In this document: positions 36,784-48,027 of the stretch, piece by piece | Layout: each line of letters opens with the position of its first letter | Position numbering within the stretch: the first letter of the stretch is position 1 | Source of the DNA: Bondarzewia mesenterica | Taxonomy: Eukaryota; Basidiomycota; Agaricomycetes; Russulales; Bondarzewiaceae | Direction of reading: 5' to 3' | Assembly: GCA_004802705.1 (NCBI GenBank) | Contig: SGPL01000063.1 | Span: 1-64,000 of the forward strand | Length of the DNA stretch: 64,000 bases | The notes under the pieces: generated by a model | Seen by the model: only the letters and a program-made list of their open reading frames with translations | Databases searched by the model: none | Told to the model about the DNA's origin: nothing | Program-made: the position numbers and the translations under genes

Positions 36784-39103
36784 TCAAATTGTGAACTGCA
36801 TGGCCTTCTTGATCGAATTCCACTTTGACTCGCGCTTCTCGTGCCCAGGAATAAACAGATCCCATCTTTACCGGTTGATCGTTTTCATCGTCGCATCTGA
36901 AGAAAATCACCAACGAAACGTACCTGATGAACAAATCACCGTACCCGACAACTTTTCCCTGAGCACCGTCATATATCGGCATACCTTGACCCCGCAAGTA
37001 TGTGCCGTCACTAGCCTCTACCACATTACTCGGAAGAAGGATATTGAGCATAGCACCACTTGGACCTTGGACCGATATCGAACCTGGCGGGGTCGGTATG
37101 TTCGGTTCACCCATCCCGTATTCTGCGTCTTGGAGAAGCGAGTAGGGCAGTTCAACGCACATCGCAAGATGAGGCGAAGTGTTTGGGGAGTCGTTAATGG
37201 TCGTCATAGGATCATAGAAGTCGTACGAGTACAAAGAGGCATGTGATGGTATGCGGTTGAAATGGGTATGCGGTAATTCGTTGATCACAAAGGTTATGCG
37301 CCTCTCGGAGAGGACGACAGGAAAACGTGTGCCAGGTAAGGTGCCAGGCGGGAGGACAACGTCAACTGTGTCCGTTGTATGCGGGTCATGGTGGGACCGA
37401 GTATGAGTGTGTGGCAGAGCGTCCGGTCGTGCGATCTGCAAACGCTGTGTCGTTCCATGGTAGAGCTCTTCGAGTGTGACGTCCAGCGGAAAGAGCCATT
37501 CCTTCATACGTCCTCCTGCATGGGCGTGGTCTCCTCGGGAGCGATGAGAATGATGATGTTTGTGTTGAGACGCGTGAATATGACGCGATGAACCTGACGG
37601 AGGTGGGCTTTGATCAGGAGGTGGGGTCAGAGGGATGTCTGACAAATCGACGTGGACATAATCTGAGAAGGAAGATTCTCGCATGTCTGACGACTTATCT
37701 CTACCACTTGAAATATGGAATCCACCAGAAGAAAAAACCCAGTTGTTAAGTCCCATAGCGTAGGAGGAACTCGAAAGATGTATACGAACCCTTGCTTTCT
37801 GAATCCGAAGCTAAAGCCAAAATTGGAGCCGTGTCCAGCATGCGAGTCCGAGGGAGCTTCGCCAGACGAGTGTGAGTGCCAGTGAGAATATCGCGTACGC
37901 GGAGTAATGGCTTCAGAATATTGTCGTGGTGGAAGCCCTGGCGGCTGTGCGTGGTGCTCACGGGGTAAAGTCGCATTCCGAGGGCTCGGTGATTTTCTAA
38001 GCTTGTTTTGACGGTGGGATGGTGTTGAGACAAAGTGCGAGTCTGGAGATTTCCGACCTGAGGGTAAGCGTTCGCTGGGTAAGGTAGCAAAGCGCAGTCC
38101 AGGTGACTTCTTTCTCAGCAGAAGGCATATTACCAGGCATGGTGGCAAATCGAGGCCGTGGAGATGTCTCAAAACGACGGTCAGGGAACAAGGGGGTATG
38201 ATGCGGACCAGGAAACTTCTTTGACTGCGAATCTGTGGAGGTAGTAGCATGACGAGGCCGGGTCGACTTTTTAGAACGATGATCGTGCTCGTGGGGCATA
38301 GTTGAATGTCGCGGTCCGGGAGATCTCTGTGTTCTACCATCTGCTGATATGCTCGCACGCTGAGGTTCCTGAGACGACTTCTTCTCCCGGGAAGGGTGAG
38401 CCTCTTCGTCGGGCACCGTCGCAAACCGCGGTCCTGGAGACTTCTTGGAGCGCGTATCACGTGGCATAGCGGTGTGTCGTTGACCAGGAGACTTCTGGGG
38501 ATCTCCTTCGTCGTGCGTTGGGTCGAAAGGCGAAGTTCCTTGATTTTCAGGACGAGACTGTTCTCCGGTCATCGTAGCATGTGCTGGTCTGGGCGACTTT
38601 CTAGAAGCAGAGGGCCCTTCGGTCATGTTTTCGTGTTTGGATTCTGGCGACTTCGTTGAGTCCTCCTTGCCATAGCGTTTCTTCTTGTGACGTGTTTTCT
38701 TAGGAGGAGGCTGTCCTTCCGTGCTCATCTTCGCGTGTTTCGGACCCGGTGATTTGTTGGGGGCAGGTTCCGAGGATGGGGAGTAGGAAGGTTCAGTGAG
38801 CCTTCTGTACGCATCATGAATCTGGAAGTTGGTGATACATAGTGTCCAGCGTTGAATGAAAATGCAGGTGACGGACCTCAATGAAATGCTGAGTAGCGGT
38901 GTCCTTGTCGTCCAAATGTCGATCAGGATGCCATTTCAATGCCTGCGGTAAGGTATGATTTGTTCAGGATTTAAGATATACGCTACGGGAACACACACCA
39001 TTTTCTTATATGCCAGCTTGATCTCTTCCGCAGACGCATCATCAGCAAGTCCAAGAACCGAGAACGCATCGTCCATCGTCGTCGCATAAGTGGGCACAGG
39101 CAT
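36784..39103 (-). CDS. Type II DnaJ-like co-chaperone with repeat linker
   Basis: Hsp40/J-domain co-chaperone for Hsp70. The start at 39103 gives MPVPTYATTMDDAFSVLGLA, then helix II AEEIKLAYKKM and, after an intron, ALKWHPDRHLDDKDTATQHF with the HPD that activates Hsp70. Next is a long basic linker of about 12 repeats of the form KSPGPRHATM. A Ser/His-rich part (FGFSFGFRKQG) leads to the DnaJ C-terminal beta-sandwich domains: MKEWLFPLDVTLEELYHGT, VDVVLPPGTLPGTRF, then GYGDLFIR spliced (intron 36923-36866, 58 nt) to WDLFIPGHEKRESKWNSIKK and a TGA. There is no zinc finger, so it is class II-like. Within the repeats the frame slips by one base at about 38111-38113 (AAA in the coding sense); a base-calling error is likely because repeat units continue in the new frame. 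Confidence 0.82.
37966..38758 (-). repeat. Coding tandem repeat, about 12 KSPGPRHATM units
   Basis: Inside the J-domain protein. Units read KSPGPKHAKM, KSPESKHENM, KSPRPAHATM, KSPGQRHTAM, KSPGPRFATV, RSPGPRHSTM, KSTRPRHATT, KFPGPHHTPL, TSPRPRFATM, KSPGLRFATL, KSPDSHFVST and KSPSPRNATL. Later units are about 15-20 residues apart; the first ones are spaced more widely. Each carries an SP dipeptide or a variant of it next to basic residues, which could be a phosphorylation site. Confidence 0.85.
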
Positions 39104-39707
39104 CGGTCACGAGAGCAGTGGTCGCAGTACGAGAATGCAAAAGCAGTGTTAGGGTGGTCGGATGGGGCCAGATAAGCAATATGGGAGAAGAAACAACGAG
39201 GGAGGAGGGTGTTGTTCGGAATTCACAGGGAGTCACTCAGGAGTTGAGGGAACGAGGTTAGTGAGCTCAAGATCGCAATCTATGAAAGATGAAAGATCTG
39301 GATTCTGCTGCGTATTCCTGCTGGATTATACAATGTTAGCACTTATTGTACAGTTCAGTATACAAAAGTCTGGAAGTAGGTGATCAGTACTCAGCGCTCA
39401 GCACTCACTGGCAGCCTGAGTGTCACGGTGAGCAAGAGCGGCGTGGTCTGGGCGTGGTGTACACGTTGTCTTTGTGATAATTTTGGCCGCCACGATGCGC
39501 TTCCTCGAATGAATGGCTGATTTGAAAAAACAATGCAGACATGCCCTTAAAAGGCGGTTTGTTTGATACACAGAACAATTGTCTTCTGTGTGAGGTCTGC
39601 AAAGGAAACTCATATTGCGGTAGCACGGAGAGTCCGCGTGGAAACATTTCCTATTTTGGACGAGGGATATCCTGGGATATCGGCCTCGGACGACGGACGA
39701 TCATCAT
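39104..39707. other. Divergent promoter region
   Basis: About 0.6 kb between the divergent J-domain and YCII genes. No other gene is seen. Confidence 0.5.
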
Positions 39708-40284
39708 ATGCCCTCGCCGCACACAGCGCTCTTCGCCCCCTTGCGTCCTTCACGAATTTCTCTGAGGTCTGCATCTCCATCTTTGCGGCGTGCATTCTTA
39801 AGGACAATGTCGAGCGCTGCAACTCCTACCAAACACATTTTTGTCGTATACGCGCCTGACAAGACGGACGAGGGCGCGCTCCAACGCAGACTCTCCGTTC
39901 GATCTGCCCACCTCGAAGGAGCAGCATCAATGAAGAAAGAGGGATATTTGAGTGCGTCAAATATCATCTCATCTGATTCGATGATTCTCACCGCATTTCT
40001 GCTCAGAGCTAGGTGGTGCGATGCTCACGCCAGAGTCGGTCGAGAGTGAGAGCTCGGAGAAGAAAATGTCGGGCTCTATCCTCTTCTTCCAAGCGGAAAA
40101 GTTGGACGAGGTACGCAAGACGGTTCAAAACGACGTATATTACACATCGGACGTGGTGAGTAAACTGCTTGGTTCCCCAATCTTTTCGCGCGTATGAGCT
40201 GCACGTTGTTGTCAGTGGGACCGAGAAAAAATCGTGATCGTACCATATGTCGCTGCTCCTGGCTCCCAATGGCCACCTTCATAA
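39708..40284 (+). CDS. YCII-domain protein, probably mitochondrial
   Basis: YCII-related domain (ferredoxin-like dimeric alpha/beta barrel); biochemical role undefined in fungi. Exons are 39708-39951, 40013-40155 and 40216-40284. The domain starts at KHIFVVYAPDKTDEGALQRR, continues RSAHLEGAASMKKEGYL and SGSILFFQAEKLDEVRKTV, then DVYYTSDVWDREKIVIVPY, ending before TAA. A His and an Asp in the conserved positions (RSAHLEG, YAPDKTD) match the YCII pattern. The ATG at 39708 gives a 33-residue leader rich in Arg and Ser without acidic residues, typical of a mitochondrial presequence. The internal ATG at 39807 (MSSAATPTKH) would give the bare 118-aa domain. Both products are possible. Confidence 0.82.
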
Positions 40285-40580
40285 GACCGTAGGTGCACGA
40301 AGGGGTATGTTGACTTGCATGTCCTGTATATTGAGTAAATCTCTGAGGAGCTGCACAGATCTCAGGCGCTACGTTACGTATGTGAGAGATTGAACCTGAT
40401 TGAACCCGAAGCAGCTTTCGATTGCCCTATACGCGTCCCAAAGGAGCCTGAAATGATACCGCGTCTTACGCTGGCTCATCTGACAGACTGTGTCCAGTTT
40501 GACGATCTCCCTTTCATCAGAACGGCGTGGTAGGGTCTCCGAGTTCTCGAGTGCGAAAGAAGGTAGGATGTCAAAACATC
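40285..40580. other. Short convergent spacer
   Basis: About 0.3 kb between two convergent stop codons. Nothing else is visible. Confidence 0.5.
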
Positions 40581-41857
40581 TCAGTGAACAGCCATGCCCA
40601 GCCGTGCCAATGCATAAGACAGTACATCCGCCGATGTCCCGTCCTTCATCAACACCGGCAGCTCCTCCATATCCCTGAAAACAGTCTCAACATGCTCTGC
40701 GGCTCCAGAAAGATGAGCCACTCGAGCACATGCGGCATGAAGATGGAGATATTTTGAAGACGGCAAGGGCAGATTCACGGGATCCGGAGTTGTGAATGTG
40801 ACGAATTCTGGTATGTCAAGTCGTAACCCCAACTTTGTGGAGTTGACTCTATAGCGATGAGGCGTGTCCTGAAATTTTTGAGGAAATACACGTGTCAGCC
40901 TCCATCCTCACCGATCTGGAATGCGCCTTACTGTGCTCTCGAGCCATAGCCTAAGAGAATCGAAGAAAAAATGTTTGGTCTTGTCCATGGTCATGACATT
41001 TTCGAGACGGTGAATTGCAGAACCGTTGAGTTCTTCGGTAACGAGGACCTGACCAAACCGCTCCATGACGGCCCACACCGAAGTGGCAAAATCATACTGG
41101 ATAGCACAAGGTCATACATTATGATTCTCGAATATGGATTGAGGAATGATACCTTTGCGGCTCCCTTATTCTCGCCGGAAATTTCTACATTCGTCGATTC
41201 GGGAAAGATATAAGCAGCGTCAGTCGCTGTTATAGGAAGACCGTTGGTAGTGACCAGTTCCCCTATCGTGGGCATGGTGTCGCAGCAAGTCACATCATAA
41301 GAACCGGTGAGGACACAGCGATAACCGTCGCGGATGAGTGCCTGACGATTGCAACGAATGACTGTGAGACATGCAACAGCCTAAAGCGCACACTTACTTT
41401 AGCTTTCGCCGTCGTGTGGTTCTGTGACGCTTCCTCCAGCAAATATTTCAAGGTTTCCTTGGTATTTTCGAAAGAGGGCCTCGAAGGATGAGTTGACGAT
41501 GTAGGGGTACCTTTAGCCGCCCGGACTATCACCTCGAAACGACGACGAAAATAAGGATAAAGGGGTCGCGAACATGAGAAAGATGGTGAAAGAGCACTCA
41601 CAGCAACAGACGAAATGGCTGATGTAAAGCATTGCTAGCTTTTCCAATGCCTCCTCGTTGGCGCACGACTTGATTTCGTTTGAAAAGTTGTCGCGACCGC
41701 GGACAGCCGGCGCCTCAAGCACCATGTATCCGAGGAACCGTGCGCACATCAATCGTTTAGGTTGAGAATCTCCAGCGTTTCTCTCGAAGCGAAGGCAGAT
41801 GTCATATGCCTCCCGCCAGGGGCCAGGAGCATAGTTATTGGGAGGCAAAGCCGTCAT
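40581..41857 (-). CDS. HNH-nuclease-domain protein, motif His replaced by Tyr
   Basis: Mushroom-type HNH protein, a family expanded in Agaricomycetes with unknown roles. The start at 41857 gives MTALPPNNYAPGPWREAYDI. The N-terminal helical part ends in KETLKYLLEEASQNHTTAKA. The nuclease core follows, ALIRDGYRCVLTGSYD, and about 30 residues later AAYIFPESTN. In the family this second motif is AHIFPxS with the metal and acid-base histidine; here the codon is TAT for Tyr. The C-terminus, LHLHAACARVAHLSGAAEHV and EDG-like KDGTSADVLSYAL, is typical. Four to five introns. The domain may bind DNA without cutting, or the copy may be decaying; no stop or frameshift was noticed. Confidence 0.78.
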
Positions 41858-42671
41858 AGCAGGTTTAACGCAGACACTTCAATCTGTTGTGGCGGGACAA
41901 CTGGGAAGAGTCTTTGTGGTATGAGAGTACTATATAGGCAGAAGTAGGCCGGCTCAGAGTTGGCCGCAGACGCGCATCTCGGAGGTACGGATTTCTATAA
42001 AACTCGACGATCTTGACGCAGGATAATCACGTGCATAGAGTGCAAACAGAACCTTACCTAGGACAAGGTTTCTTTATGTACTCCACGGTATACGACACAA
42101 ATGTGTCAAATAGGACATCAAGAGACAAATCGTTACGGCCAGAGGACAAGGTTCATTCAAACGCAGCATATCCCAGGCTGATTGACCGTGCTTCGACCTG
42201 CTTCGACTCGTGCGGTATTGATCCCGCGATGCATGATCAGACCAGTATATTTGATATTGTGGAAACGAAGGCGAGTGAGGCAGTAAAGAAAGTGCGTTTG
42301 AATTGCGCGAGGGAAATTTTGAATCGATGACAACAGAAGGCTTTATGGGTATCGGTGAGGAAGAATCGACGAAAGGTTTCAGTTCGGGGGGAGGGCCGCA
42401 AAGCCGTCCGACTCATCTGAAATTATCGGGGATGAGCGCTGAGCGGCGGTAGCATGATGGTAGTGGCGACAGTGACGCGAGCCATAGCTGCCATTACTGG
42501 CCGCCGCGCCGATGATTGAGCAGCGTCTTCCATGCCTTCTCTCCTAATTCCCCGTAACTCCCATCATTAAAGCATCGTGGCAGTAGTGAGCAAACTGAAT
42601 TTTAGAGAACCACAATACATCCTAATTTTTTTTGTGACCACGAGAGAAAATGAGGCAGTCAAATTTAGCGG
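41858..42671. other. Intergenic with one unassigned frame
   Basis: A plus-strand open frame at 42013-42330 (105 codons) begins with ATG and ends in TGA but has no recognised motif and no clear splice sites. I treat it as uncertain. The rest should hold the promoter of the HNH gene and the 3' flank of the dehydratase. Confidence 0.35.
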
Positions 42672-45600
42672 TCATAGCGGTGGGTTTTCCGAACTGTAAT
42701 GGCATATTGTTTGCATGGTGTAAGAGACTATCACAACGCGCATACTAGCTGGCCGCTTCGTAACCTCACGATCCGGTTTCACAGCGGAGAAATATCTGGC
42801 CTTAAAACCCAGGTTTGGGCTACTTCGCCGGGGACGACTTGACGGAGGATGACCTTTGAATGCAACACAGTCAGTCCATAAGCATAAGCGGTACCAGCGT
42901 AGAACGTGTGCAAGTGCTGTACTGACAGGATTTGGAGATTGTGTCGCCGGCAAGACACTCATACTGAGATCCTCTGTGCCGGCAAGACGCATGCTAAGAA
43001 GAATAAAATTTCAGCATCGTATCGAAATGTATGAAATTGCTTCCCTCGCCTGAATGTACCATCCCTATGGACGGTAATGGCCCAGCTTGAAGTCAAGGAC
43101 ATGTTGGCCGGAGAGTGAGTGCCCATGATATGCTGCCCATCAACCGGAGGCCATCTCGCAGCCAGGAGCGATCCCGTTTGAGCATGCGTTAATTGATAAA
43201 GATCCGTGCCTGTCACGTTCGAGACGTCCCACTGGGCAAAGTATTAGAGTGAGTAGTTTATGTTCAAAATGATACGAGTCACCGTCTGATTCTGGCTAGG
43301 ACTGAATGCAACGACAGGTGTTCCATCCGTTGCACTGCAGTTCAAAAGACCGACGATCATCTGAGAAAACGGTTCAGATAGAATATACCTCCCCTGTTTG
43401 AGGAGGTTCGATGTGTGAGGTTTTATGTGTGATACTGAATGCGTCGCAAATGACGGGAACTCGAATGCAATCCACACGTCGTAGGACTGCTTTCCCGAGG
43501 CACTCTTGTCTCCTGCCAGCCAAGCTTAGAGTGCATTAGCATGTGAATGGTGGGCGAGCTATATGAACAAGAATGCGACTCACCATGCCACGGATAGTCA
43601 ACAGTGTCATTCTTTCGCAAGAGCGGAAAGCCATCACGCCCCGTGCGCCAAAGCGGGCCATGCTCATGCAGATCCGGGACAATGATGAGTCCAGTGTCGT
43701 CAAGTTTGGGATCGTCAGGATTAAACTTGTCGTCAGGAACGATCGCCCACCGCATTCCACCTTTGGCTGTCCCATTGACGATGCAAGCATGTATCTCGCA
43801 GAATGATTTCTCGACGTGGTTATGGAAGCCAGCCGAGACGCCTACTCCAGCAGTCCACAGCTGGACATGGGCAATGACGTCGTCAGAGTCATCCGCATAG
43901 CGCACGTGGAACCCCACAAGGTTGTAGAATTCAAGACCCTGTAAAGACTCAGTAAGATATGAGTTGGTGAAGACGAGGTGGGTCAGTACCTTGAATCGGC
44001 CGTTGGCCCAAGGTCGATCCTCGACCTTCACCCAAGGGAAGCGCATCGCACATACGTCCTCGGGGTAATGCAAAGGAATAATATTGTGTGCGACAAGAGC
44101 GTCCATTGTGCTGTAAGGAGGGGTGCCAGATGTCTTCGAATCCTTCAACAGCATGAAGATGGCGCCCTCATCCTGGCTTCGCACTTCATCTGCGTTGACC
44201 GACATAGAAACGTGAGTGAAAGGTCTGGTAGCCAAGACGCGCTTTTCAATCTTCCCGGATTTTCCGTCCAGCCAAGTTACAGTACCGGCCATCACCTTCA
44301 CAGCAGAACCAGCTGGAACCTTATGGGCCGTGTTAGGGGGGAGGACCACGATTGCCAACTTTCGAGCAGAGACATCGAGGAACTCCAACTCAGAGGCGAA
44401 CCTGGTAGAGGGTGCTCGAGGAACGCGGAAACAAACCTCGTCGTTCAGTTTCTCGGCAATAATGCTCGTAGACGGAAAGATATTGATCGCCGGATTGGGA
44501 GATTCAAAATATCCGGGCACAGAGTAAGAAATCGTCGCAAAGTCCTAGTGGAAAGGAAGCGAGAATTGATTAAATCCCATGATCAAAGAGGCGTCAAATT
44601 CCAAATTATTGACGCACAAGTCGACCATTTGAGAGATAGTCTGCCACAGCAATTCGACCTGCAGAGACATTACTCAACTTGAACCTAGAGAATGTGCCAT
44701 TTTCAAGATCTACGGCTATTCATTGGCATGGTTAGTAGACTTATTCTGCAATTCAAGGAATTGGGACATACGTTTGTAACACCAGACCCCGGTTTTGTCG
44801 AAGGATGGCGGATCGGACCCCATCATCGCGACAAGAACCTCGTCGATACCATCTCCATCGATATCAGCGCAAACCACTTCATGAATACTTCCAGTATGCT
44901 GATCATTGAGGGGCCCAAAGTCTTCCAGAACGTGACGCGTCCACTTGATGTCAACAATCCCCTTGCTCGTATGGGTGGACTTCGTATAAACGGAGACCGT
45001 GTTGCCATGGAAAGCCTGCGGGTACACCAAATAAATTCACAATGGTTCGTAAGGTGAATAAGCGGGTACAAACCTCGGACGAAGCTATATACCCTGCGAT
45101 GTCGTCGTGCACTCGGGCGGCAGCCACAGAGCCCGCGCCCCAGTAGGGATTTCCGGAAGTCTGAGGGTGACCCTTGCCGACGTTGAAAGACTTCCAAGCG
45201 CTGTTATCAAACCATATCAAGTCAACGCCGTCCCCCCCTGCGAGAAGAACGCGATCGAGACCGCCGTCCAAGGAGGGGAAGATGACAACTTCGTGGACGA
45301 GATGTTTCTTCATCACAACTTCTGAAGGCCAAGAATCACCCGTACTTTTCGGATCGTCGGGAGCGGTGAAGATGATAACGGGTGTTGGTGTGGTCAAGTC
45401 CGACGACTTAACGACAATAGGCACGGCGCAAATCTGAATACGATCCTTAGTGGTGAAGTGACCGGCCTTCAGACGATGCATGCCGGGGCTGAAGCCAATC
45501 GTGCGGCGCGTCCAATTCTCAGCATCCGGATCACCGGTGTTTTCGAGCCAACTAACACGCCCACCGTTAGGCCAGATGTCGTTCATGGAAGGACCATACT

Positions 45601-46051
45601 TGTCAGAAATAATGACTAAAACTACGTCAACAAGCTGATTTGAGATAAAAGAATGCAACCGACCGTCATTGAATCCGTTGCCAGAGATGTCTGCGAAATT
45701 CATCGCAACGGGGAAGTCTAGCACGGCAAGCTGTCGACTTTCCCAGTTGGAGGACCTGTAAACAATAAAGTTCAGCGTATAATCGCAGAAATTCAGTCTT
45801 AAATGTTGTACAAACTTCTCATTGGTGAACGGATTGATGAACATCTCGATTTTGCTCGGGGTGTCTTGAAACCCAAGGCCATAACCTATGAGATTCTGGC
45901 CGCTATTCTGCGCAGCGCGGAATGGGAACGCCTCAATCCAGTATCCATCCGTACGACCCCCTTCAACTTGTTGTTTGAGAAACGAGGGAATAGAGGCCGG
46001 AGACGATGCTACGTGAGCACAGCATCCCAAAGAACTGGCATGGTATGACAT
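42672..46051 (-). CDS. Aldos-2-ulose dehydratase (AUDH)
   Basis: Bifunctional dehydratase/isomerase that turns glucosone (2-keto-glucose) into cortalcerone, and 1,5-anhydrofructose into ascopyrone and microthecin. The start at 46051 gives a short leader, then GGRTDGYWIEAFPFR. The beta-propeller follows: VAMNFADISGNGFNDVV, GRVSWLENTGDPDAENWTRR, TIGFSPGMHRLKAGHFT and AFHGNTVSVYTKSTH with EVVCADIDGDGIDEVLVAMM. The cupin part has PGYFESPNPAINIF, VQLWTAGVGVSAGFHNHVEK with SFCEIHACI (metal-binding His and Glu), and VPDLHEHGPLWRT. The C-terminal domain carries TGTDLYQLTHAQTGSLLAAR and GTHSPANMSLTSSWAI. All blocks match the Phanerochaete enzyme as I know it. The last exon after DGT is uncertain; the true stop may lie up to about 200 bp before 42672. 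Divergent from pyranose 2-oxidase; TATAAAGA about 55 bp upstream. Confidence 0.9.
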
Positions 46052-46103
46052 TGTCTGTGATACTATACAGAGACCTGGTATGACAGCTCACAGCTTTGAT
46101 ATC

Positions 46104-46111
46104 TCTTTATA
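46104..46111 (-). promoter_or_regulatory. Putative TATA box of AUDH
   Basis: TATAAAGA on the minus strand, 53-60 bp upstream of the AUDH ATG. Confidence 0.5.
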
Positions 46112-47934
46112 TCTGCCTTTTGGCATGTCGTCATTTGGTGCATGGTGTCCACGGAAAGCAGAGACCAGAAACATAAATCGAAGGTAAGAACACGATGCAT
46201 TCACCTGCGTTCAATCATGGATCATGAGACGTTGCGGCGCAACGTTCGTGCCAAAAGAGTAGATGTAGAGACGTCACTCTGCCACACCCTGGGCCTCGAA
46301 ACTGGATGTCTTCCTCGGAAAAAAAACGGTACCGTTACCCCATTTTTCAACGAAGGCTTCCCAGGAATCGCATCTCCGCATTGTCAACACGATTCAACTT
46401 CCCAGTTGTCGTTGTCTTTGTACCTTTCACGAGAAGTAGGCATCTCATGACCAGGATCTCCGAAGCTTTATGAATATGGATGTGCACTGACCTTACAGAT
46501 CAGTGAGTCCTTTGTCACATTTCAAGGCTCGTTTGAACCTCCTTATCCCCCTACGAGCAGTATGCGTTCACCAACAACACATGACGTTGTTGCAGCCGAC
46601 AGATGGTCAGTTATCGATGAACATGCAGCGTTCGGATTCAGACTAGGTGGTCCACAGTGGGAAGACTCCCAAGTGTTGCGGCCAGATCGCCGGGTTATCA
46701 AGTGTCGAGGATGGTTTTTGGGACGTGGGCTGCGCGTAAGATTTTCTCCGTTTCGACGTGAGTATTGGTGGAGAACTCGTCTCGGAGGATTTGGAAAGTC
46801 TGGCAGGAGATTGTCTAAGATGTAATGTGATGTTTCGAGACCCCAACAGCCAAACCGGCACCATTGTTAGTTCGCCGAAGCGGTTATATGTAGTGGCAAC
46901 TGGCGCTGGGTACGAATTTTTTTCGCAGGCTTTAGATCATCAACGTTTCAACTCCGTTGCTAATCTCATCCATAAATCCATAGAAGATAAGTAGTCGTCC
47001 TGGATTGGAGAACCAAAACGTAGCAGAGCAGCCGAATGGCAGGGCCTTAGCCAATGATTGCAAGCTGCCACTCGGCGGAACATATTCATTGTCCATCCTT
47101 ATGCATCCTGCCCGAGCAAGTACCTCCACGATGTGTGTATGGCACGACAACGGGATTCTTGTAGCACGGCAGGGCCAGTGTATGAGAGTGAATGGCTGCT
47201 TAACTGCTTAAGGTACGCAATTGCATCATGTTCAGCATTGCCCACTGTATCATTATGCGCACGCCTCGCGTGTCTTTCATTCCGCTTGCATTATTTCCCT
47301 TGCGCCTCGTACAGAAACGCAGAAATCTGTATGTTACAGTTTATCAAGTTGATCATGACCCTCCAGTCCGAGTCTGATACCAAAGGAAGTATTGTTCGAA
47401 TTCACCTTCTCGAACCCGGCCAAGGTAATCGATCTGCCTGGCCGGAATTCAGTCGGAAAGGGTTTGGGGAGGTGAGTTGACGCTCTTCTCTTCGGTTTCA
47501 GCTGTAAGCACAAGATCCGTTGCTAAATCGAGCATTTACATAGGGATGATGCATGGGAACCTGCCAATCTGAAGTCACATCAGGCGCATAGTGACCCTCG
47601 TCGTTCTAATTAGAACAGTGCGCCTCTACCAATCTGGCGTAGCACCCTGTTCGAAGGTGTCCTCAGGACTCTAGAACTGCTATCGCAGAGACGGAACTAC
47701 TCCTTTGTTACAGCTTCCATACATCTGTCGTGTCGAGTTTCCCCTAGGCTTTGCTCATTAGTACCTGGTGACCACCTGCGAACGTCATACTCCCATTCTA
47801 CCATTCGAGACATGAGCGCGCAACACGTCAAGCCTTGGAACGTGGGTGATTTGAGGGGAGGGATACTTGCAATCGGTAAGTCCCCACTTTGTCCATCGCC
47901 TTTGTGGGCAGTGAACGGGGGGTCAGATTTACAG
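46112..47934. other. Shared upstream region of AUDH and P2O
   Basis: About 1.8 kb. Open frames at 46.5-47.5 kb on both strands lack recognisable motifs and conflict with each other. The region is the natural place for joint control of the two divergent genes and includes a perfect 14-bp palindrome at 47603-47616. Confidence 0.45.
47603..47616. promoter_or_regulatory. Perfect 14-bp palindrome
   Basis: GTTCTAATTAGAAC, identical on both strands, about 425 bp before the P2O start and inside the divergent upstream region. A dimeric regulator could bind it; no known factor is implied. Confidence 0.35.
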
Positions 47935-47942
47935 TATAAATA
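47935..47942 (+). promoter_or_regulatory. TATA box of pyranose 2-oxidase
   Basis: TATAAATA, 86-93 bp upstream of the P2O ATG at 48028. It is followed by a pyrimidine-containing stretch that fits a transcript start near 47970. Confidence 0.65.
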
Positions 47943-48027
47943 AGCAGGGCACTTAGGCTGGTTGGAAGGTCATCTGTGAATTGCACTAGCTTTTACATCC
48001 GCACTCCCAAAGTCGACTGTCTGCACA

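Noticed and set aside
38111..38134. The frame slip in the J-domain repeat as a 24-nt intron
   Set aside because: GT and AG exist, but 24 nt is below any usual intron size, and a one-base slip at AAA explains the frame with repeat units continuing on both sides.
42013..42330. 105-codon frame between the HNH and AUDH genes
   Set aside because: No motif, no promoter signal, no splice support; kept only as a note in the intergenic entry.
46562..47480. Open frames in the AUDH/P2O upstream region as genes
   Set aside because: Frames on both strands overlap, none has family features, and the region is better explained as shared upstream DNA.
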